From Acidimicrobilacustris europaeus (GTDB lineage Bacteria > Actinomycetota > Acidimicrobiia > Acidimicrobiales > Acidimicrobilacustridaceae): a DNA stretch of 64,000 nucleotides. Location: NCBI GenBank assembly GCA_965194515.1, contig OZ239146.1:1302001-1366000 (forward strand), given 5' to 3'. The notes below the pieces were generated by a model. The model worked only from the letters and a program-made list of their open reading frames with translations, searched no databases and had not been told where the DNA came from. The position numbers and the translations under genes were made by a program. Shown here one piece after another: positions 49,946-59,170 of the stretch (positions within the stretch are counted from its first letter, which is position 1; the number at the start of each line of letters is the position of its first letter).

Positions 49946-50686
49946 CTACCGAGCGGGGCTGGTGTGTGTAACGACTCGCCCGGGGCCGGGGAACGCACCC
50001 TCGACAAACCAGGTTGATCCTGAACCAGCGAGACGAGGCTGACGGCCGCTGGCCGCAGCGAGTTCGTCACGCCAGCGAACAAGCTCAGGCGCGACCAGCA
50101 GCGCCGCTGGTTCCAGATCGTTGCCGTTCGCTCCGGTGGGACCACCAAGATCGTCCCATGCTTTGTAGACCGCGGGGGTTGAACACATCACCGGCGGCGT
50201 GAGCAATGTGAAGGTCCGCTCTTCAAAAGGCAACGGTTCGATCTGCTCGCCGATCCCCTGCACCCGCGCTCTGCCGCCGGAGACACAGAAGGCCACATCG
50301 GCACCAAGCGTTACCGCCTGAGTGAGATCAGTCATACCTGCCCAATGGAGGATGGCGGCGGCATCGGCGGATCCCCCGCCAAGTCCCGCGCCCGCAGCGA
50401 TTGCCTTTTCCACTCGCACCAGTGCATCGCGGCCCACCATCGCCAACGCGCGAGTGACGAGGTCGTCACCACCGAGATCAATAGTTTTCCCATCGACATC
50501 GACAAAGGTCACCGAGGATGGTCCGGCGCTTTCACAATCGACGAAGAGTGCATCGCCAAAATCGAGCGACACCATTTCGGCATCGATGAGGTGATAGCCG
50601 TCGTCGCGCACACCGACCACGCGAAGCGACGTCGTGAGTTTGGCGGGAGCAAAGAGGCGGACCGATTCGGCAGGCACGTCCCCCAT
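49946..50686 (-). CDS. ispE: 4-diphosphocytidyl-2-C-methyl-D-erythritol kinase
   Basis: A 246-residue GHMP kinase of the MEP isoprenoid pathway, phosphorylating CDP-methylerythritol at the 2-position. LFAPAKLTTSLRVVGVRDDGYH is the start signature, AIAAGAGLGGGSADAAA the ATP loop, and RLAGSGSTWFV the C-terminal GSGST motif. At 246 residues it is about 40-60 shorter than usual, with compact loops, but no motif is missing. ATG 50686 lies 4 nt after the ksgA stop; the open frame upstream is ksgA coding sequence. Confidence 0.92.
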   Translation of the reverse strand: MGDVPAESVRLFAPAKLTTSLRVVGVRDDGYHLIDAEMVSLDFGDALFVDCESAGPSSVTFVDVDGKTIDLGGDDLVTRALAMVGRDALVRVEKAIAAGAGLGGGSADAAAILHWAGMTDLTQAVTLGADVAFCVSGGRARVQGIGEQIEPLPFEERTFTLLTPPVMCSTPAVYKAWDDLGGPTGANGNDLEPAALLVAPELVRWRDELAAASGRQPRLAGSGSTWFVEGAFPGPGRVVTHTSPAR

Positions 50687-50690
50687 CGAA

Positions 50691-51512
50691 TCACGCCCCA
50701 GCCAGGACCGCTGTAGTGAGTGCTCCCCATTGAACAACGTCGAGACGCTCGGGCCGCTCGGATGGGTCGATGCCAGCGGCTTCGAACTGCTCGGTCGTGA
50801 CCTTTGAGGACAATGACCGGCGAAGCATCTTGCGCCGTTGGCCAAATGCCGTGCGAACGAGATCCATTAAGGCATCGTGATCGACGTCGACGACTGGAGC
50901 CGATCGGCGCTCGATGCGAACCATCACCGATTCCACTCGAGGCTGCGGAATGAAGACCGTGGCCGGGATCCGAGCTGCGATTGAAGCGGTGGCCCAGAGC
51001 GACAACTTCACCGATGGAATGCCATAGGCCCCATCACCAGCCGATGCAGCAAGGCGCTCGCCAACTTCGCGCTGCACCATCACGAGCATGGTTTCGATTT
51101 GTGGAACATCGTCAAGAAGATCAAGAACGATGGTCGTCGCAACGTTGTACGGAAGATTCGCAACGAGGTGCCACTGCTTGTCAGCGGGCAGAACCTGTCC
51201 CCAATCAATTTCAAGCGCATCACCGTGGACAACACGAACACCGAGAGGTTCAACTGTTTCGGCCAACACCGGAAGTAGATGTCGATCAAGTTCGACAGCG
51301 ACAACGTTTGCTCCGGTCGCTGCAAGTTCGGTTGTTAACGAACCGACACCAGGACCAATCTCGACGACATTCGAGGTTGCGTCGATGCACGCCAACCGCA
51401 CAATGCGACGGACAGTGTTTGGATCGGCAAGAAAATTCTGGCCAAGTGCGCGACTTGGCTCGAGGCCATGGCGCGCGAGCAACTCCGTAATGTCGCGAGG
51501 TGTGAGTGTCAT
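50691..51512 (-). CDS. rsmA: 16S rRNA dimethyladenosine transferase KsgA/RsmA
   Basis: A 273-residue SAM-dependent methylase dimethylating the two adjacent adenosines near the 16S 3' end. GQNFLADPNTVRRIV, VVEIGPGVGSLTTEL (motif I), AVELDRHLLPVL, HGDALEIDW and the catalytic NLPYNVAT (motif IV) are in order, and PQPRVESVMVRI begins the C-terminal domain. Order rpf-ksgA-ispE is as in Mycobacterium (Rv1009-Rv1011). Confidence 0.96.
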   Translation of the reverse strand: MTLTPRDITELLARHGLEPSRALGQNFLADPNTVRRIVRLACIDATSNVVEIGPGVGSLTTELAATGANVVAVELDRHLLPVLAETVEPLGVRVVHGDALEIDWGQVLPADKQWHLVANLPYNVATTIVLDLLDDVPQIETMLVMVQREVGERLAASAGDGAYGIPSVKLSLWATASIAARIPATVFIPQPRVESVMVRIERRSAPVVDVDHDALMDLVRTAFGQRRKMLRRSLSSKVTTEQFEAAGIDPSERPERLDVVQWGALTTAVLAGA

Positions 51513-51614
51513 GAGATCACTGCGAATCTTACGCAGCTGCCTTCAGTCGAAGATTCTGCGCGGTTACGACAAGATTCGCGCTATCGGAAACACACCAAGA
51601 ACGATTCGTCTGGC

Positions 51615-52196
51615 TTAGTAGGGCGAGCACCCGGGCCACGCGCTCCAACCGGATCGGGCGAGAACACGCTCGGCGACGACGATCTGCTGCTCCCGGCTCG
51701 CTTCCCATGGGTGAGCGGAGAATTCCTCGCCGCCAAAGGCGCGCCATGTTGACCATCTGGAACTGTGGGCGAACTGAAGTCCGCCGCCGTATCCGTTGCC
51801 GGAGTTCGCTGCCCAGTTTCCGCCGGTTTCACAAGCGGCGAGGCGGTCCCACTGATTCGGCGAGGTTGTGGCGTTGCCGGTTGGTGCCGGCGGCGTGGTG
51901 ACGCGTCGCGGGGTTGTTGTGGTGGTGGTGGACGGTGCCCGACGCGGAGCGACTGTTGTCGGAGGGGCCACCGTTGTGACTGGAGCCGGGACGGTGACCG
52001 GAACCGTGACAGCCACGGTTGTCGTGGTCGAATCTTCCGGCGTAACAGAGGCAACAACGAGGCTCGGATCGGTAGAGCTTGCTGTTTGAGTTGCACCGCT
52101 GCTCGGCGAGCGCTGGAACATATCGACCACCAGCAACGGCAAACACGCGAGCGTGACCACAAGTGCGATCATCAGTCGGCGTTGCGTCGGGTGCAC
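51615..52196 (-). CDS. resuscitation-promoting factor-type transglycosylase
   Basis: A secreted or membrane-anchored protein of about 193 residues. An N-terminal hydrophobic helix (RRLMIALVVTLACLPLLVV) is followed by a Thr/Val/Pro-rich linker (TTTTVAVTVPVTVPAP..., 60-135) and a C-terminal Rpf lysozyme-like domain: WDRLAACETGGNWAANSG with the catalytic Glu, GYGGGLQF and a final Cys. Rpf enzymes cut peptidoglycan to restart growth. GTG 52196 gives a proper signal anchor. A longer frame to TTG 52331 would add a 45-residue basic leader. Confidence 0.85.
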   Translation of the reverse strand: MHPTQRRLMIALVVTLACLPLLVVDMFQRSPSSGATQTASSTDPSLVVASVTPEDSTTTTVAVTVPVTVPAPVTTVAPPTTVAPRRAPSTTTTTTPRRVTTPPAPTGNATTSPNQWDRLAACETGGNWAANSGNGYGGGLQFAHSSRWSTWRAFGGEEFSAHPWEASREQQIVVAERVLARSGWSAWPGCSPY

Positions 52197-52415
52197 GGTG
52201 GTGTTCAGAACTGCGTCCTTCGTCGAGCAATAGATCCTGGCGACGGCGGAAGGACGCCCTGCGCGAACACGCAGTGCAAACTCCGCCCGGAGCCGTCTGA
52301 AGAACCTAGGAGGGTGATTGGGCACCCGCAACTATCCCGGAGGGGTGAGACATCCCCCGTTCAACTGCGCGTAACACCTGCTCAGCCCGTCGCGACGGGT
52401 TTTCCACAGGCGAGC

Positions 52416-52441
52416 GGAGTTCTCAAAAAGTCGCGAACTCC
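52416..52441 (-). terminator. hairpin just after the tatD stop
   Basis: GGAGTTC and GAACTCC form a 7-bp perfect stem with a 12-nt loop, 3 nt past the tatD stop on the minus strand. The loop carries a run of T on that strand. A second palindrome CCCGTCGCGACGGG (52386-52399) follows. Together they probably end the metG-tatD transcript before the rpf promoter. Confidence 0.5.
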
Positions 52442-52444
52442 CTG

Positions 52445-53203
52445 CTACGGGAGCCGGTACACCATCGCGGCATTTTTCCATGTGACATCGGCCACATCGG
52501 CCACATCGATCCCTTTCGCCGCCGCGATTGCCGCCCCCACAACGGGAACCAGGGCTGGCCGGTTTGGTTTCCCACGATGAGGAACAGGAGCCAAAAACGG
52601 CGAATCGGTCTCGACAAGCAGCCGATCGAGGGGGCAAAGGGTGGCGGCGGAGAGCACTTCGGGCGCCCCCGGGAATGTGACGATGCCACTGAACGAAAGC
52701 CAAGCGCCGAGGTCGAGACATTTCTGCGCTTCTTCAGGGCCACCGGTGAAGCAATGAATCACCGTGCGAGATGGCACGCCTTCACTGCCAAGGATCGCAA
52801 AGGTGTCCTCCCACGCCTCTCGGGTGTGCACCACCAATGCAAGGTCATGTTCATGAGCCAATGCGATTTGCTGGACGAAAACCTCTCGTTGCACCTCACG
52901 AGGCGAGTGGTCGTAGTGATAATCGAGCCCGCACTCCCCCACGGCAACCACGTTGGGATCGGCAAGCAGCTCGGCGATGCCCTCGATGCCTCCGCTTGCG
53001 TCGTGCGGGTGGACACCAGCGGTTGCCCACACCTCGTCGAACGCGCTCGCCACCTCAATCGCAAGTTTCGACGACGCGAGATCGCAACCGACGGTGATCA
53101 TTCGCATCACGCCGGCCTCGTGGGCCTCGGCGATGGTGGCTTCGGCTTCCGGCCAACGGTCGGAGCCGTCACCTAAGTGGCAGTGATCATCGATCCAACG
53201 CAT
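52445..53203 (-). CDS. tatD: TatD-family metal-dependent DNase/hydrolase
   Basis: A 252-residue TIM-barrel amidohydrolase-fold nuclease. The metal ligands are in IDDHCHLGD, VAVGECGLDYHYD, VVHTREAW, VIHCFTGG and LLVETDSPFLAP. TatD enzymes have 3'-5' exonuclease and apurinic-site activity. ATG 53203 has ACGGAG 5 nt before it; an open frame to 53254 overlaps the metG end. It follows metG by 10 nt, the same pairing as Rv1007-Rv1008. Confidence 0.94.
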   Translation of the reverse strand: MRWIDDHCHLGDGSDRWPEAEATIAEAHEAGVMRMITVGCDLASSKLAIEVASAFDEVWATAGVHPHDASGGIEGIAELLADPNVVAVGECGLDYHYDHSPREVQREVFVQQIALAHEHDLALVVHTREAWEDTFAILGSEGVPSRTVIHCFTGGPEEAQKCLDLGAWLSFSGIVTFPGAPEVLSAATLCPLDRLLVETDSPFLAPVPHRGKPNRPALVPVVGAAIAAAKGIDVADVADVTWKNAAMVYRLP

Positions 53204-53213
53204 TGTGGCTCCG

Positions 53214-54731
53214 TTAATCGGCGGCGGGTTTAGCGATACGAGGGAAGAGGCCATCGCCCTTCACCACCGGCAGCCCGCCGGGATACCCACCCCAGGTCGC
53301 GCCAGCGACACCAGCATCAGTTGGCGAGCCGGCAAGACCAATGCGCTGCCAGATCTGCGCGCAGGTTTCCGGCATCGCGGGAGTTGCGAGAATTGCAACG
53401 ATGCGCAGCACTTCAAGCGCGTCACCCATCACCGCATCAAGAGCGGGACTTGGCTCCATCTTCCACGGTTCATTCGCTTCGAGATGAGCGTTCGCTGCAC
53501 CGACAAGGCGCCACGTCGCTTCAAGGGCAATGCTCGGCGTGATGTTGTTCCAACCAGCGATGGTGTCAGTTAGCGACTGCGCGGCGATTGCTGCGAGCGG
53601 TGAATCGGCAGCAGGTGCTGGTCCGATTCCGTCACACTTTTTGCCGACGACTGTTGCGACGCGAGACAAAAGGTTTCCGAGATTGTTTGCGAGGTCGGCG
53701 TTGTACCGCGTGACCATCGACTCAAAGGAGAAATCACCGTCGGGACCAAACGGATTGTCACGCAGGAAGTGATAGCGGAATCCGTCGACACCGAAATCGG
53801 CGACTAGGTCGGCAGGAAAAATCTGATTGAGGCGTGTCTTTGACATCTTCTCGCCACCGACCAACAAGAAGCCATGCACCGCGAGCTTCTTTGGCGGTTC
53901 GATACCGGCCGCAAGACACATTGCCGGCCAATACACGCAATGGAAGCGAAGGATGTCCTTGCCTAGAAGATGGTGCACCTGGGGCCACCACTCAGCGAAC
54001 TGATCGGGGTCGGCGCCGTATCCGACCGCCGTCGCGTAGTTAATGAGGGCGTCGTACCAGACATAGAAGACATGGCCTTCGTCCCAAGGAACCGGAACGC
54101 CCCACGAGATCGAGGTGCGCGACACCGAGACGTCTTCGAGACCTTGCTTGATGATTCCGAGCGCTTCATTGCGCTTACCTTCAGGTTGCACACACCCGGG
54201 ATTCGCCGCATACCAATCAAGAAGCGGCTGTTCGAACTTCGAAAGTTCGAAGAACCAATTGTCTTCTTCAAGCCACTCCACTGGTCGTCCGTGGATCGGA
54301 CAGTTGCCGTCGACAAGATCAGCCTCGTTGAAATAGGCCTCGCACGGAACGCAGTAATGACCCGAGTACGAGCCCTTGCGAATCCAGCCATTGTCAAAGA
54401 TGGCTTGCATGAAGGTCTGCACCGAAGTGACGTGTCGTGGCTCTGTGGTGCGAATGAAATCGTCGTTACTGATGTTGAGCAATTCCCACACTTCGCGAAA
54501 GCGCGCGCTCGTGCGGTCGGCTTGTTCAAGCGGGGTAATGCCATTGGCCTCGGCCGAACGTTGAATCTTGAGACCGTGTTCGTCGGTACCCGTGAGGAAG
54601 AAGGTGGGGTCTCCGGCGAGGCGATGCCAACGGGCCAATGCATCTGCCGTCACCGTCGTATAGGCGTGCCCAATATGGGGCACATCGTTCACGTAATAGA
54701 TAGGAGTGGTGACGTAGAAGGGTTGAGACAC
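53214..54731 (-). CDS. metG: methionyl-tRNA synthetase
   Basis: A 505-residue class I synthetase. The N-terminal VTTPIYYVNDVPHIGHAYTT contains the HIGH motif, FFLTGTDEHG is the Met/ATP pocket, YCVPCEAYF and GNCPIHG supply zinc-knuckle cysteines, and KMSKT is the KMSKS equivalent. The anticodon-binding helical domain fills residues 350-505; no C-terminal tRNA-binding EMAP-like domain is present, as usual in actinobacteria. It uses GTG 54731. It begins the metG-tatD unit. Confidence 0.97.
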   Translation of the reverse strand: MSQPFYVTTPIYYVNDVPHIGHAYTTVTADALARWHRLAGDPTFFLTGTDEHGLKIQRSAEANGITPLEQADRTSARFREVWELLNISNDDFIRTTEPRHVTSVQTFMQAIFDNGWIRKGSYSGHYCVPCEAYFNEADLVDGNCPIHGRPVEWLEEDNWFFELSKFEQPLLDWYAANPGCVQPEGKRNEALGIIKQGLEDVSVSRTSISWGVPVPWDEGHVFYVWYDALINYATAVGYGADPDQFAEWWPQVHHLLGKDILRFHCVYWPAMCLAAGIEPPKKLAVHGFLLVGGEKMSKTRLNQIFPADLVADFGVDGFRYHFLRDNPFGPDGDFSFESMVTRYNADLANNLGNLLSRVATVVGKKCDGIGPAPAADSPLAAIAAQSLTDTIAGWNNITPSIALEATWRLVGAANAHLEANEPWKMEPSPALDAVMGDALEVLRIVAILATPAMPETCAQIWQRIGLAGSPTDAGVAGATWGGYPGGLPVVKGDGLFPRIAKPAAD

Positions 54732-54869
54732 ACCGCAAGGCTACGGGGCCGCGGCAACGCCGACGAACCACGAGCAATGAACCTCGCCGCTCGGCCTTCA
54801 AACAGGTCGCGAGTTGCGCGTGTCAGGATTGACTCAGCGGGCCGCTTGGCCAATTCGATTGGGGAACTC

Positions 54870-55640
54870 ATGGGACAACTCGACGGACGCGTTGCAGTCA
54901 TCACCGGCGGCGGTCGAGGAATCGGCGCGGCCATTGCACTTCGCTACGCGGCCGAAGGAGCAACCGTGGTCGTTTCGTCACGGACGGTCTCGGACCTCGA
55001 GAACACACTCAGCGTTGCTGGCCTCGGCCCGGACCGAGGTCTCGCTGTGGTGGCCGACGCCACCGATCGCAACGATGCCCGTCGACCTGTCAGCGAAGCA
55101 CTCGACCGATTCGGCCGTGTTGACGTGCTGGTCAACAACGTTGGTGGAACGGTTGGGAACAATGATCCATTCCTCGCCAACGACGAAGCGTTTGAATCAA
55201 CAATCGTTCTCTGTCTCACCTCAGCCTGGTGGACCACGAGCGCGGTGTTGCCGAGCATGCGAGATCAAGGGTTCGGGCGGATCATCAGCATCGGGTCCGG
55301 AACATCGAAGACAACCGGGGCTTCACTCCCCTACACAACGGCAAAGCACGCGCTCGTTGGATTCACAAAAGAACTCGCGAAGACCGGAGCCCCTTTCGGT
55401 ATCAATGCGAATCTGCTCTGCCCGGGTTGGACGAGAACCTCACTCGTTGATTTCGAGCGCATCGCAACTGCTCGCGGCACCACTGTTGCGATTGAGGAAG
55501 AACGTGCGGCTTCCGACAGCCTTCAGCATCGCGTCCTCGATGCCTCAGAACTCACAGGAATGGCCACTCTGCTCGCGAGCGATGACGGTCGCGGCATCAC
55601 CGGTCAGGTCATCAGCGTCGACGGCGGCTACAAGGTCTGA
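54870..55640 (+). CDS. SDR-family oxidoreductase
   Basis: A 256-residue short-chain dehydrogenase. The cofactor loop is TGGGRGIGAA, NNVG (VDVLVNNVGG) follows strand 4, and the catalytic Ser/Tyr/Lys set is GSGTS with YTTAKH. The end ITGQVISVDGGYKV is classical. An NAD(P)-dependent alcohol/ketone interconversion is expected; the substrate is unknown, but the acyl-CoA-related neighbours suggest a lipid. GGGGAACTC before ATG 54870 sets the start. It is divergent from metG. Confidence 0.85.
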   Translation: MGQLDGRVAVITGGGRGIGAAIALRYAAEGATVVVSSRTVSDLENTLSVAGLGPDRGLAVVADATDRNDARRPVSEALDRFGRVDVLVNNVGGTVGNNDPFLANDEAFESTIVLCLTSAWWTTSAVLPSMRDQGFGRIISIGSGTSKTTGASLPYTTAKHALVGFTKELAKTGAPFGINANLLCPGWTRTSLVDFERIATARGTTVAIEEERAASDSLQHRVLDASELTGMATLLASDDGRGITGQVISVDGGYKV

Positions 55641-55662
55641 CCACACACCCGAACGGCACGTC

Positions 55663-56661
55663 TCAACGCTGGTCCAGCACCTCGAGCGCGCGTTCGAGAA
55701 ATCCCATCGCACCGGCTCCAACATCGACAAGATCGGGTCTTGTCTCGTCGTGCAACGACCGTTGGTAAATGCCTTCGAGCAACACCGCCATGCGGAAGTT
55801 GTAGAGCACCTCGTAATAAGAAAGGTCTGAGGGAAGTTCGAGATCGCGCTGTTCTCGATAGCGGGCAATCAGTTCAGTCCGGCGAGGCCAACCCGGACCC
55901 GCGGTTGCCTTGCCCCAGATTTCGCAGAACCCGATGAGGTCAAGCAGCGGATCCCCAATCGTTGCGGTTTCCCAGTCGATGATCGCTGTCACATCACCCG
56001 GGGGTTCTGAAGAAATCAAAGCGTTGAACATATGGAAATCGCCGTGCATCAGTGACGGTTCAAATGATCCCGGAAGATTTTTCGAAAGAAACCTCGTGAC
56101 ACGGTCAAGTTCCGGGAGCTCTCGGCCGTTGTAGGACGCCAACTGTGTTGTCCATCGCTCGACCTGCCGTTCATGGAATCCATCGGGCTTGCCGAAATCA
56201 GACAATGAACTTCCCCGCCAATCAAAGTCATGCAGAGCGGCGAGTGCATCGACCATCGCAAATGCGACGCCTGGTTGATCTGCGACCGTGAATGAATCGG
56301 GAAGCGGAGGAGCAGGGTTCACTCCGTCAACCTGCTGCATCAAGAAAAACGTGCAACCAAGAACACCGTGATCCTCACACAATGCGACGGTCTCAGGATG
56401 CGGAACATTGGAACCAGTAAGCGCGTCAAGAATTCGATATTCGCGACGCATTCCTTCATCCGCTCGTTCAATTGCCACAGCAGCAGGACGACGAAGCACC
56501 CAGCGCGATGCTCCGCGATGAACGGTAAACATCGCGTTTGATCGACCTGAGGTCAGCGGAGCTACTGCAATCGGCAGACCTACTTCGAGTCCAAGTCCGT
56601 CAAGCCATACGCAAAGACGTTCAACGTCGACCAATTCCGAGTCGACACGCCCTTCGGTCAC
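55663..56661 (-). CDS. phosphotransferase family protein (APH/ACAD10-like kinase)
   Basis: A 332-residue kinase-like protein. LTSGRSNAMFTVHRGASRWVLRRP is the nucleotide loop region, SLMHGDFHMFNALI the Brenner catalytic motif (H-G-D-x-x-x-x-N) and AIIDWETATIGDPLLDL the metal Asp. It resembles the ACAD10/11 kinase branch that phosphorylates 4-hydroxyacyl-CoA-type substrates, rather than antibiotic-resistance enzymes; this role is inferred from nearby acyl-CoA genes. The GTG start overlaps the SDR stop upstream by 4 nt. Confidence 0.85.
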   Translation of the reverse strand: MTEGRVDSELVDVERLCVWLDGLGLEVGLPIAVAPLTSGRSNAMFTVHRGASRWVLRRPAAVAIERADEGMRREYRILDALTGSNVPHPETVALCEDHGVLGCTFFLMQQVDGVNPAPPLPDSFTVADQPGVAFAMVDALAALHDFDWRGSSLSDFGKPDGFHERQVERWTTQLASYNGRELPELDRVTRFLSKNLPGSFEPSLMHGDFHMFNALISSEPPGDVTAIIDWETATIGDPLLDLIGFCEIWGKATAGPGWPRRTELIARYREQRDLELPSDLSYYEVLYNFRMAVLLEGIYQRSLHDETRPDLVDVGAGAMGFLERALEVLDQR

Positions 56662-57413
56662 GAACCGCCACCGTCAAGATTGAGAAGTGCTCCCGTCATG
56701 TAGGAAGACGCGTCCGAAGCCAACAAAAGAGCTGTGCCAACAATTTCCTCGGGCTCGCCGATATGGCCCACCGAAATCATGTTCGCGACACGCTCAGCTG
56801 CTTCGGGAGTTGGGATCGCTTTACTGAAACTGTCGGTAATGAACGGACCGCACACGATCGCGTTCACTCGAATGCCTCGCGGACCAAACTCCTGAGCCGT
56901 CGCTTGCGTTATTGCATTAAGAGCCGCCTTCGAACCGGCATACACAACTGTGAAGGGTGAAGGTCGCTGCGCTGCCTTGGTGCTGATGTTGATGATGGAT
57001 CCGCCCGCAGGCATGTGCTCCGCCGCCATTGCCATCAGTCGTAGCGGACCCTTGACGTTCACTCCGAAGGTCTTGTCGAACAATTCTTCGGTGACGCCTG
57101 CGAGAGATGGCGGAACCGGAGCGATGCCAGCGTTGTTCACCAGGATGTCGATCTTGCCGAATTCTGCGACAGCAGCAGCAATGAGCGCGTCGCATTGGGC
57201 CCAGTCCGCCACATGGCAGGCCACGGCAAGAGCCCGGCGCCCTTTTGCTCGGATCTCCGCCGCAACCTCTTCACACGCGTCGACGCGTCGACTGGACACA
57301 ACAACGTCGGCACCCGCGTCAGCAAAGCCAAGGGCCATTGCCCGACCAAGCCCCTTACTTGCTCCGGTTATGACCGCCACCTTGCCGGTGAGATCAAACA
57401 GCGATGTCGTCAC
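56658..57413 (-). CDS. SDR-family oxidoreductase
   Basis: A 251-residue short-chain dehydrogenase with TGASKGLGRAM, DILVNNAGIAPVP, a NISTKA serine block, YAGSKAALNAITQ as the Tyr/Lys pair and the end ASSYMTGALLNLDGGGS. The VVVSSRR after strand 2 favours NADP. Substrate unknown; it likely oxidises a hydroxy-acyl intermediate handled with the kinase-like and MBL proteins of the same operon. GTG start; 1 nt gap to the MBL gene upstream. Confidence 0.87.
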   Translation of the reverse strand: MTTSLFDLTGKVAVITGASKGLGRAMALGFADAGADVVVSSRRVDACEEVAAEIRAKGRRALAVACHVADWAQCDALIAAAVAEFGKIDILVNNAGIAPVPPSLAGVTEELFDKTFGVNVKGPLRLMAMAAEHMPAGGSIINISTKAAQRPSPFTVVYAGSKAALNAITQATAQEFGPRGIRVNAIVCGPFITDSFSKAIPTPEAAERVANMISVGHIGEPEEIVGTALLLASDASSYMTGALLNLDGGGS

Positions 57414-57414
57414 C

Positions 57415-58275
57415 TCAGAACTCTGTCTCGGTGGTTACGTGAAACTGCCATTCGCCGCCAACGCTCACAATGTGGCCAGCACTTGGGGCGGCGTAATGCG
57501 TACCCAGAATCAGCGTTCCCGTATCGCCATGTTCAGCGCGCATCTCACGCCGAGAATCAGCCGCTTGTACTCCATCCCAATCCCCGCTCATGCCCCAATC
57601 GGTTTCGGCCCACTGCACCGGATGATGCGTGGCATCGCCCGTAATGAGTGCCCGAGCGCTCTTCGACTCGATGAGAACGGACATGTGGCCCGGCGAATGA
57701 CCGGGCGTAGGAATGAAACGCACCTCACTCGTCACGCGGTGATCAGCATCGACGAGGTCGACGAGTCCTGCTTCGACAACAGGCGCAACGGTGTCGGGCA
57801 AGTTCCAGGCGTAACCACCGGGTTCGGCCATCCATGCGTCGTACTCAGCGCGACCGAACAAGTAACGAGCATTCGGAAATGTAGGAACCCATTTGCCGTC
57901 TTCGAGTTTCGTATTCCAACCCACATGATCGAAGTGCAAGTGCGTGCAACACACGATATCGATCGACTCGGGCGGAAATCCCGCTGCCGTGAGCCGCTTC
58001 AGAAACGCTGGGTCGCCCGTGAACCCCGGCAGACCGGCCATGTTGCGATCGCCCACACAGGTGTCGACGATGATGCGCAGCCCGCTGCTTTCGATCAGAA
58101 ACGCATGGATCGAAAGATCAGTCATGCCTTCGTCGTCGATGAAATACGGCATGAGCCATGCCTGGTGTGGGGCAAGCGCTTCTTCGCTCGCCCGAGGGAG
58201 CAACCCGCTGAGGGGGAGTTCTTGCTCAAGCTCCACAACTTTTGTGACCGCTACTTCACCGATTTTCCAGCGCAT
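57415..58275 (-). CDS. MBL-fold metallo-hydrolase
   Basis: A 286-residue metallo-beta-lactamase-fold enzyme. CTHLHFDHVGWN (H-x-H-x-D-H), PTPGHSPGHMSV (His), and LITGDATHHPVQW (Asp) make a two-metal site, with LGTHYAAP for the final His. The family pattern resembles N-acyl homoserine lactonase and related lactonases, so lactone or ester hydrolysis is possible. No signal peptide. It is first in the MBL-SDR-kinase unit, divergent from the crotonase gene over a 114-bp gap. Confidence 0.85.
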   Translation of the reverse strand: MRWKIGEVAVTKVVELEQELPLSGLLPRASEEALAPHQAWLMPYFIDDEGMTDLSIHAFLIESSGLRIIVDTCVGDRNMAGLPGFTGDPAFLKRLTAAGFPPESIDIVCCTHLHFDHVGWNTKLEDGKWVPTFPNARYLFGRAEYDAWMAEPGGYAWNLPDTVAPVVEAGLVDLVDADHRVTSEVRFIPTPGHSPGHMSVLIESKSARALITGDATHHPVQWAETDWGMSGDWDGVQAADSRREMRAEHGDTGTLILGTHYAAPSAGHIVSVGGEWQFHVTTETEF

Positions 58276-58319
58276 AGATCCCCCTTTGTTTCACCAAGTG
58301 TGGCCCACCAACTCCATGA

Positions 58320-58351
58320 TGGCGATCCGTTCGACCACCTGTGGCGATTCG
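58320..58351. repeat. direct repeat in the divergent promoter region
   Basis: TGGCGATCCG (58320-58329) and TGGCGATTCG (58342-58351) are nearly identical and 22 bp apart, about two helical turns. They lie between the divergent MBL and crotonase genes, where a shared regulator would bind. No regulator gene is in the vicinity. Confidence 0.3.
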
Positions 58352-58389
58352 GCAAGACTGCAGCGAGGCTCACTTCAGCAGGGGGAACC

Positions 58390-59169
58390 ATGAGTGGACA
58401 GGTCCGACTCGAGATCGATGGCCCGATTGCCGTCATCACGAATGACAACCAAGAGAAGCGCAACGCCTTCTCTGACGAAATGGACAAGCAGTTGTTCGAC
58501 ATTCTCGGCGAACTTCGAGCGACTCCTTCAATTCGCGCCGTCATTTGGCGGGGCGAAGGTCACTCTTGGTCATCAGGCCGAGATGTCGGATCAATCGGCA
58601 ATGACACGACTGGACTCACACATCACGAACTCATGGCACGCGGCCATAAGGGAATTCAGCAGCTCTTTGATCTCGATGCACCCGTCATCGTCCCAATCCA
58701 GGGGTGGGCCATCGGCGGTTCGTTCCAGCGAGCGCTGCTGTGCGATATCCGCATCGCAGCCGACGACGCCAAGTTCATGCTTCCAGAAGCCGGACATGGC
58801 GTCATTCCCGACACTGGCGGCGTTGGTCGCCTCTTCCAAATGTGCGGGCATGGCGTTGTAAGCGACATGGTGCTCACCGGCCGCTCACTCAACGCACAAG
58901 AAGCGCTTTCACTCGGAATCGTTTCCCGCATCGTCACTCGTGAGGAACTCGACAACACCGCGATGGAGATGGCACTGAAGATTGCCGCCGCTCCGGCCGT
59001 CACGATCAAGTTGGCTCGTCGCGTCATTTCCCACCTTGCACAACCGGAAATCACGACATCGATGGCTGACGAGCTGATCTACCAAACCTTCCTCAACAAG
59101 TCCGAGGATTACGCCGAATTCCGTGCTGCTCGCGCTGAAGATCGCACACCCAACTACCGCGGGAGCTGA
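58390..59169 (+). CDS. enoyl-CoA hydratase/isomerase family protein
   Basis: A 259-residue crotonase. GHSWSSGRDVGS is the CoA-binding, first oxyanion strand, IQGWAIGGSFQRALLCD the second, and FMLPEAGHGVIPDTGG holds the catalytic Glu position. The motif GVIPDTGG is typical of hydratase/isomerase members. It probably hydrates or isomerises an enoyl-CoA in beta-oxidation. AGGGGGAACC precedes ATG 58390. The dienoyl-CoA-reductase-like gene follows after 1 nt. Confidence 0.88.
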   Translation: MSGQVRLEIDGPIAVITNDNQEKRNAFSDEMDKQLFDILGELRATPSIRAVIWRGEGHSWSSGRDVGSIGNDTTGLTHHELMARGHKGIQQLFDLDAPVIVPIQGWAIGGSFQRALLCDIRIAADDAKFMLPEAGHGVIPDTGGVGRLFQMCGHGVVSDMVLTGRSLNAQEALSLGIVSRIVTREELDNTAMEMALKIAAAPAVTIKLARRVISHLAQPEITTSMADELIYQTFLNKSEDYAEFRAARAEDRTPNYRGS

Positions 59170-59170
59170 C

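Noticed and set aside
52400..52408. DnaA-box-like TTTTCCACA
   Set aside because: It is a single site with one mismatch, and there is no dnaA/dnaN gene or AT-rich unwinding region.
52200..52440. c-di-AMP riboswitch in the rpf leader, as known in other actinobacteria
   Set aside because: I see hairpins but not the conserved core of the ydaO class; a covariance-model scan would be needed.
53970..54869. Open frame upstream of the SDR start on the plus strand
   Set aside because: It is antisense to metG; the SDR fold and ribosome site begin at 54870.
55663..56661. Aminoglycoside resistance gene
   Set aside because: It shares the APH fold, but the sequence and setting fit the acyl-CoA-associated kinase branch.
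56950..58389. Plus-strand open frame extending upstream of the crotonase start
   Set aside because: It is antisense to the SDR and MBL genes; the crotonase domain begins at 58390 after a good ribosome site.
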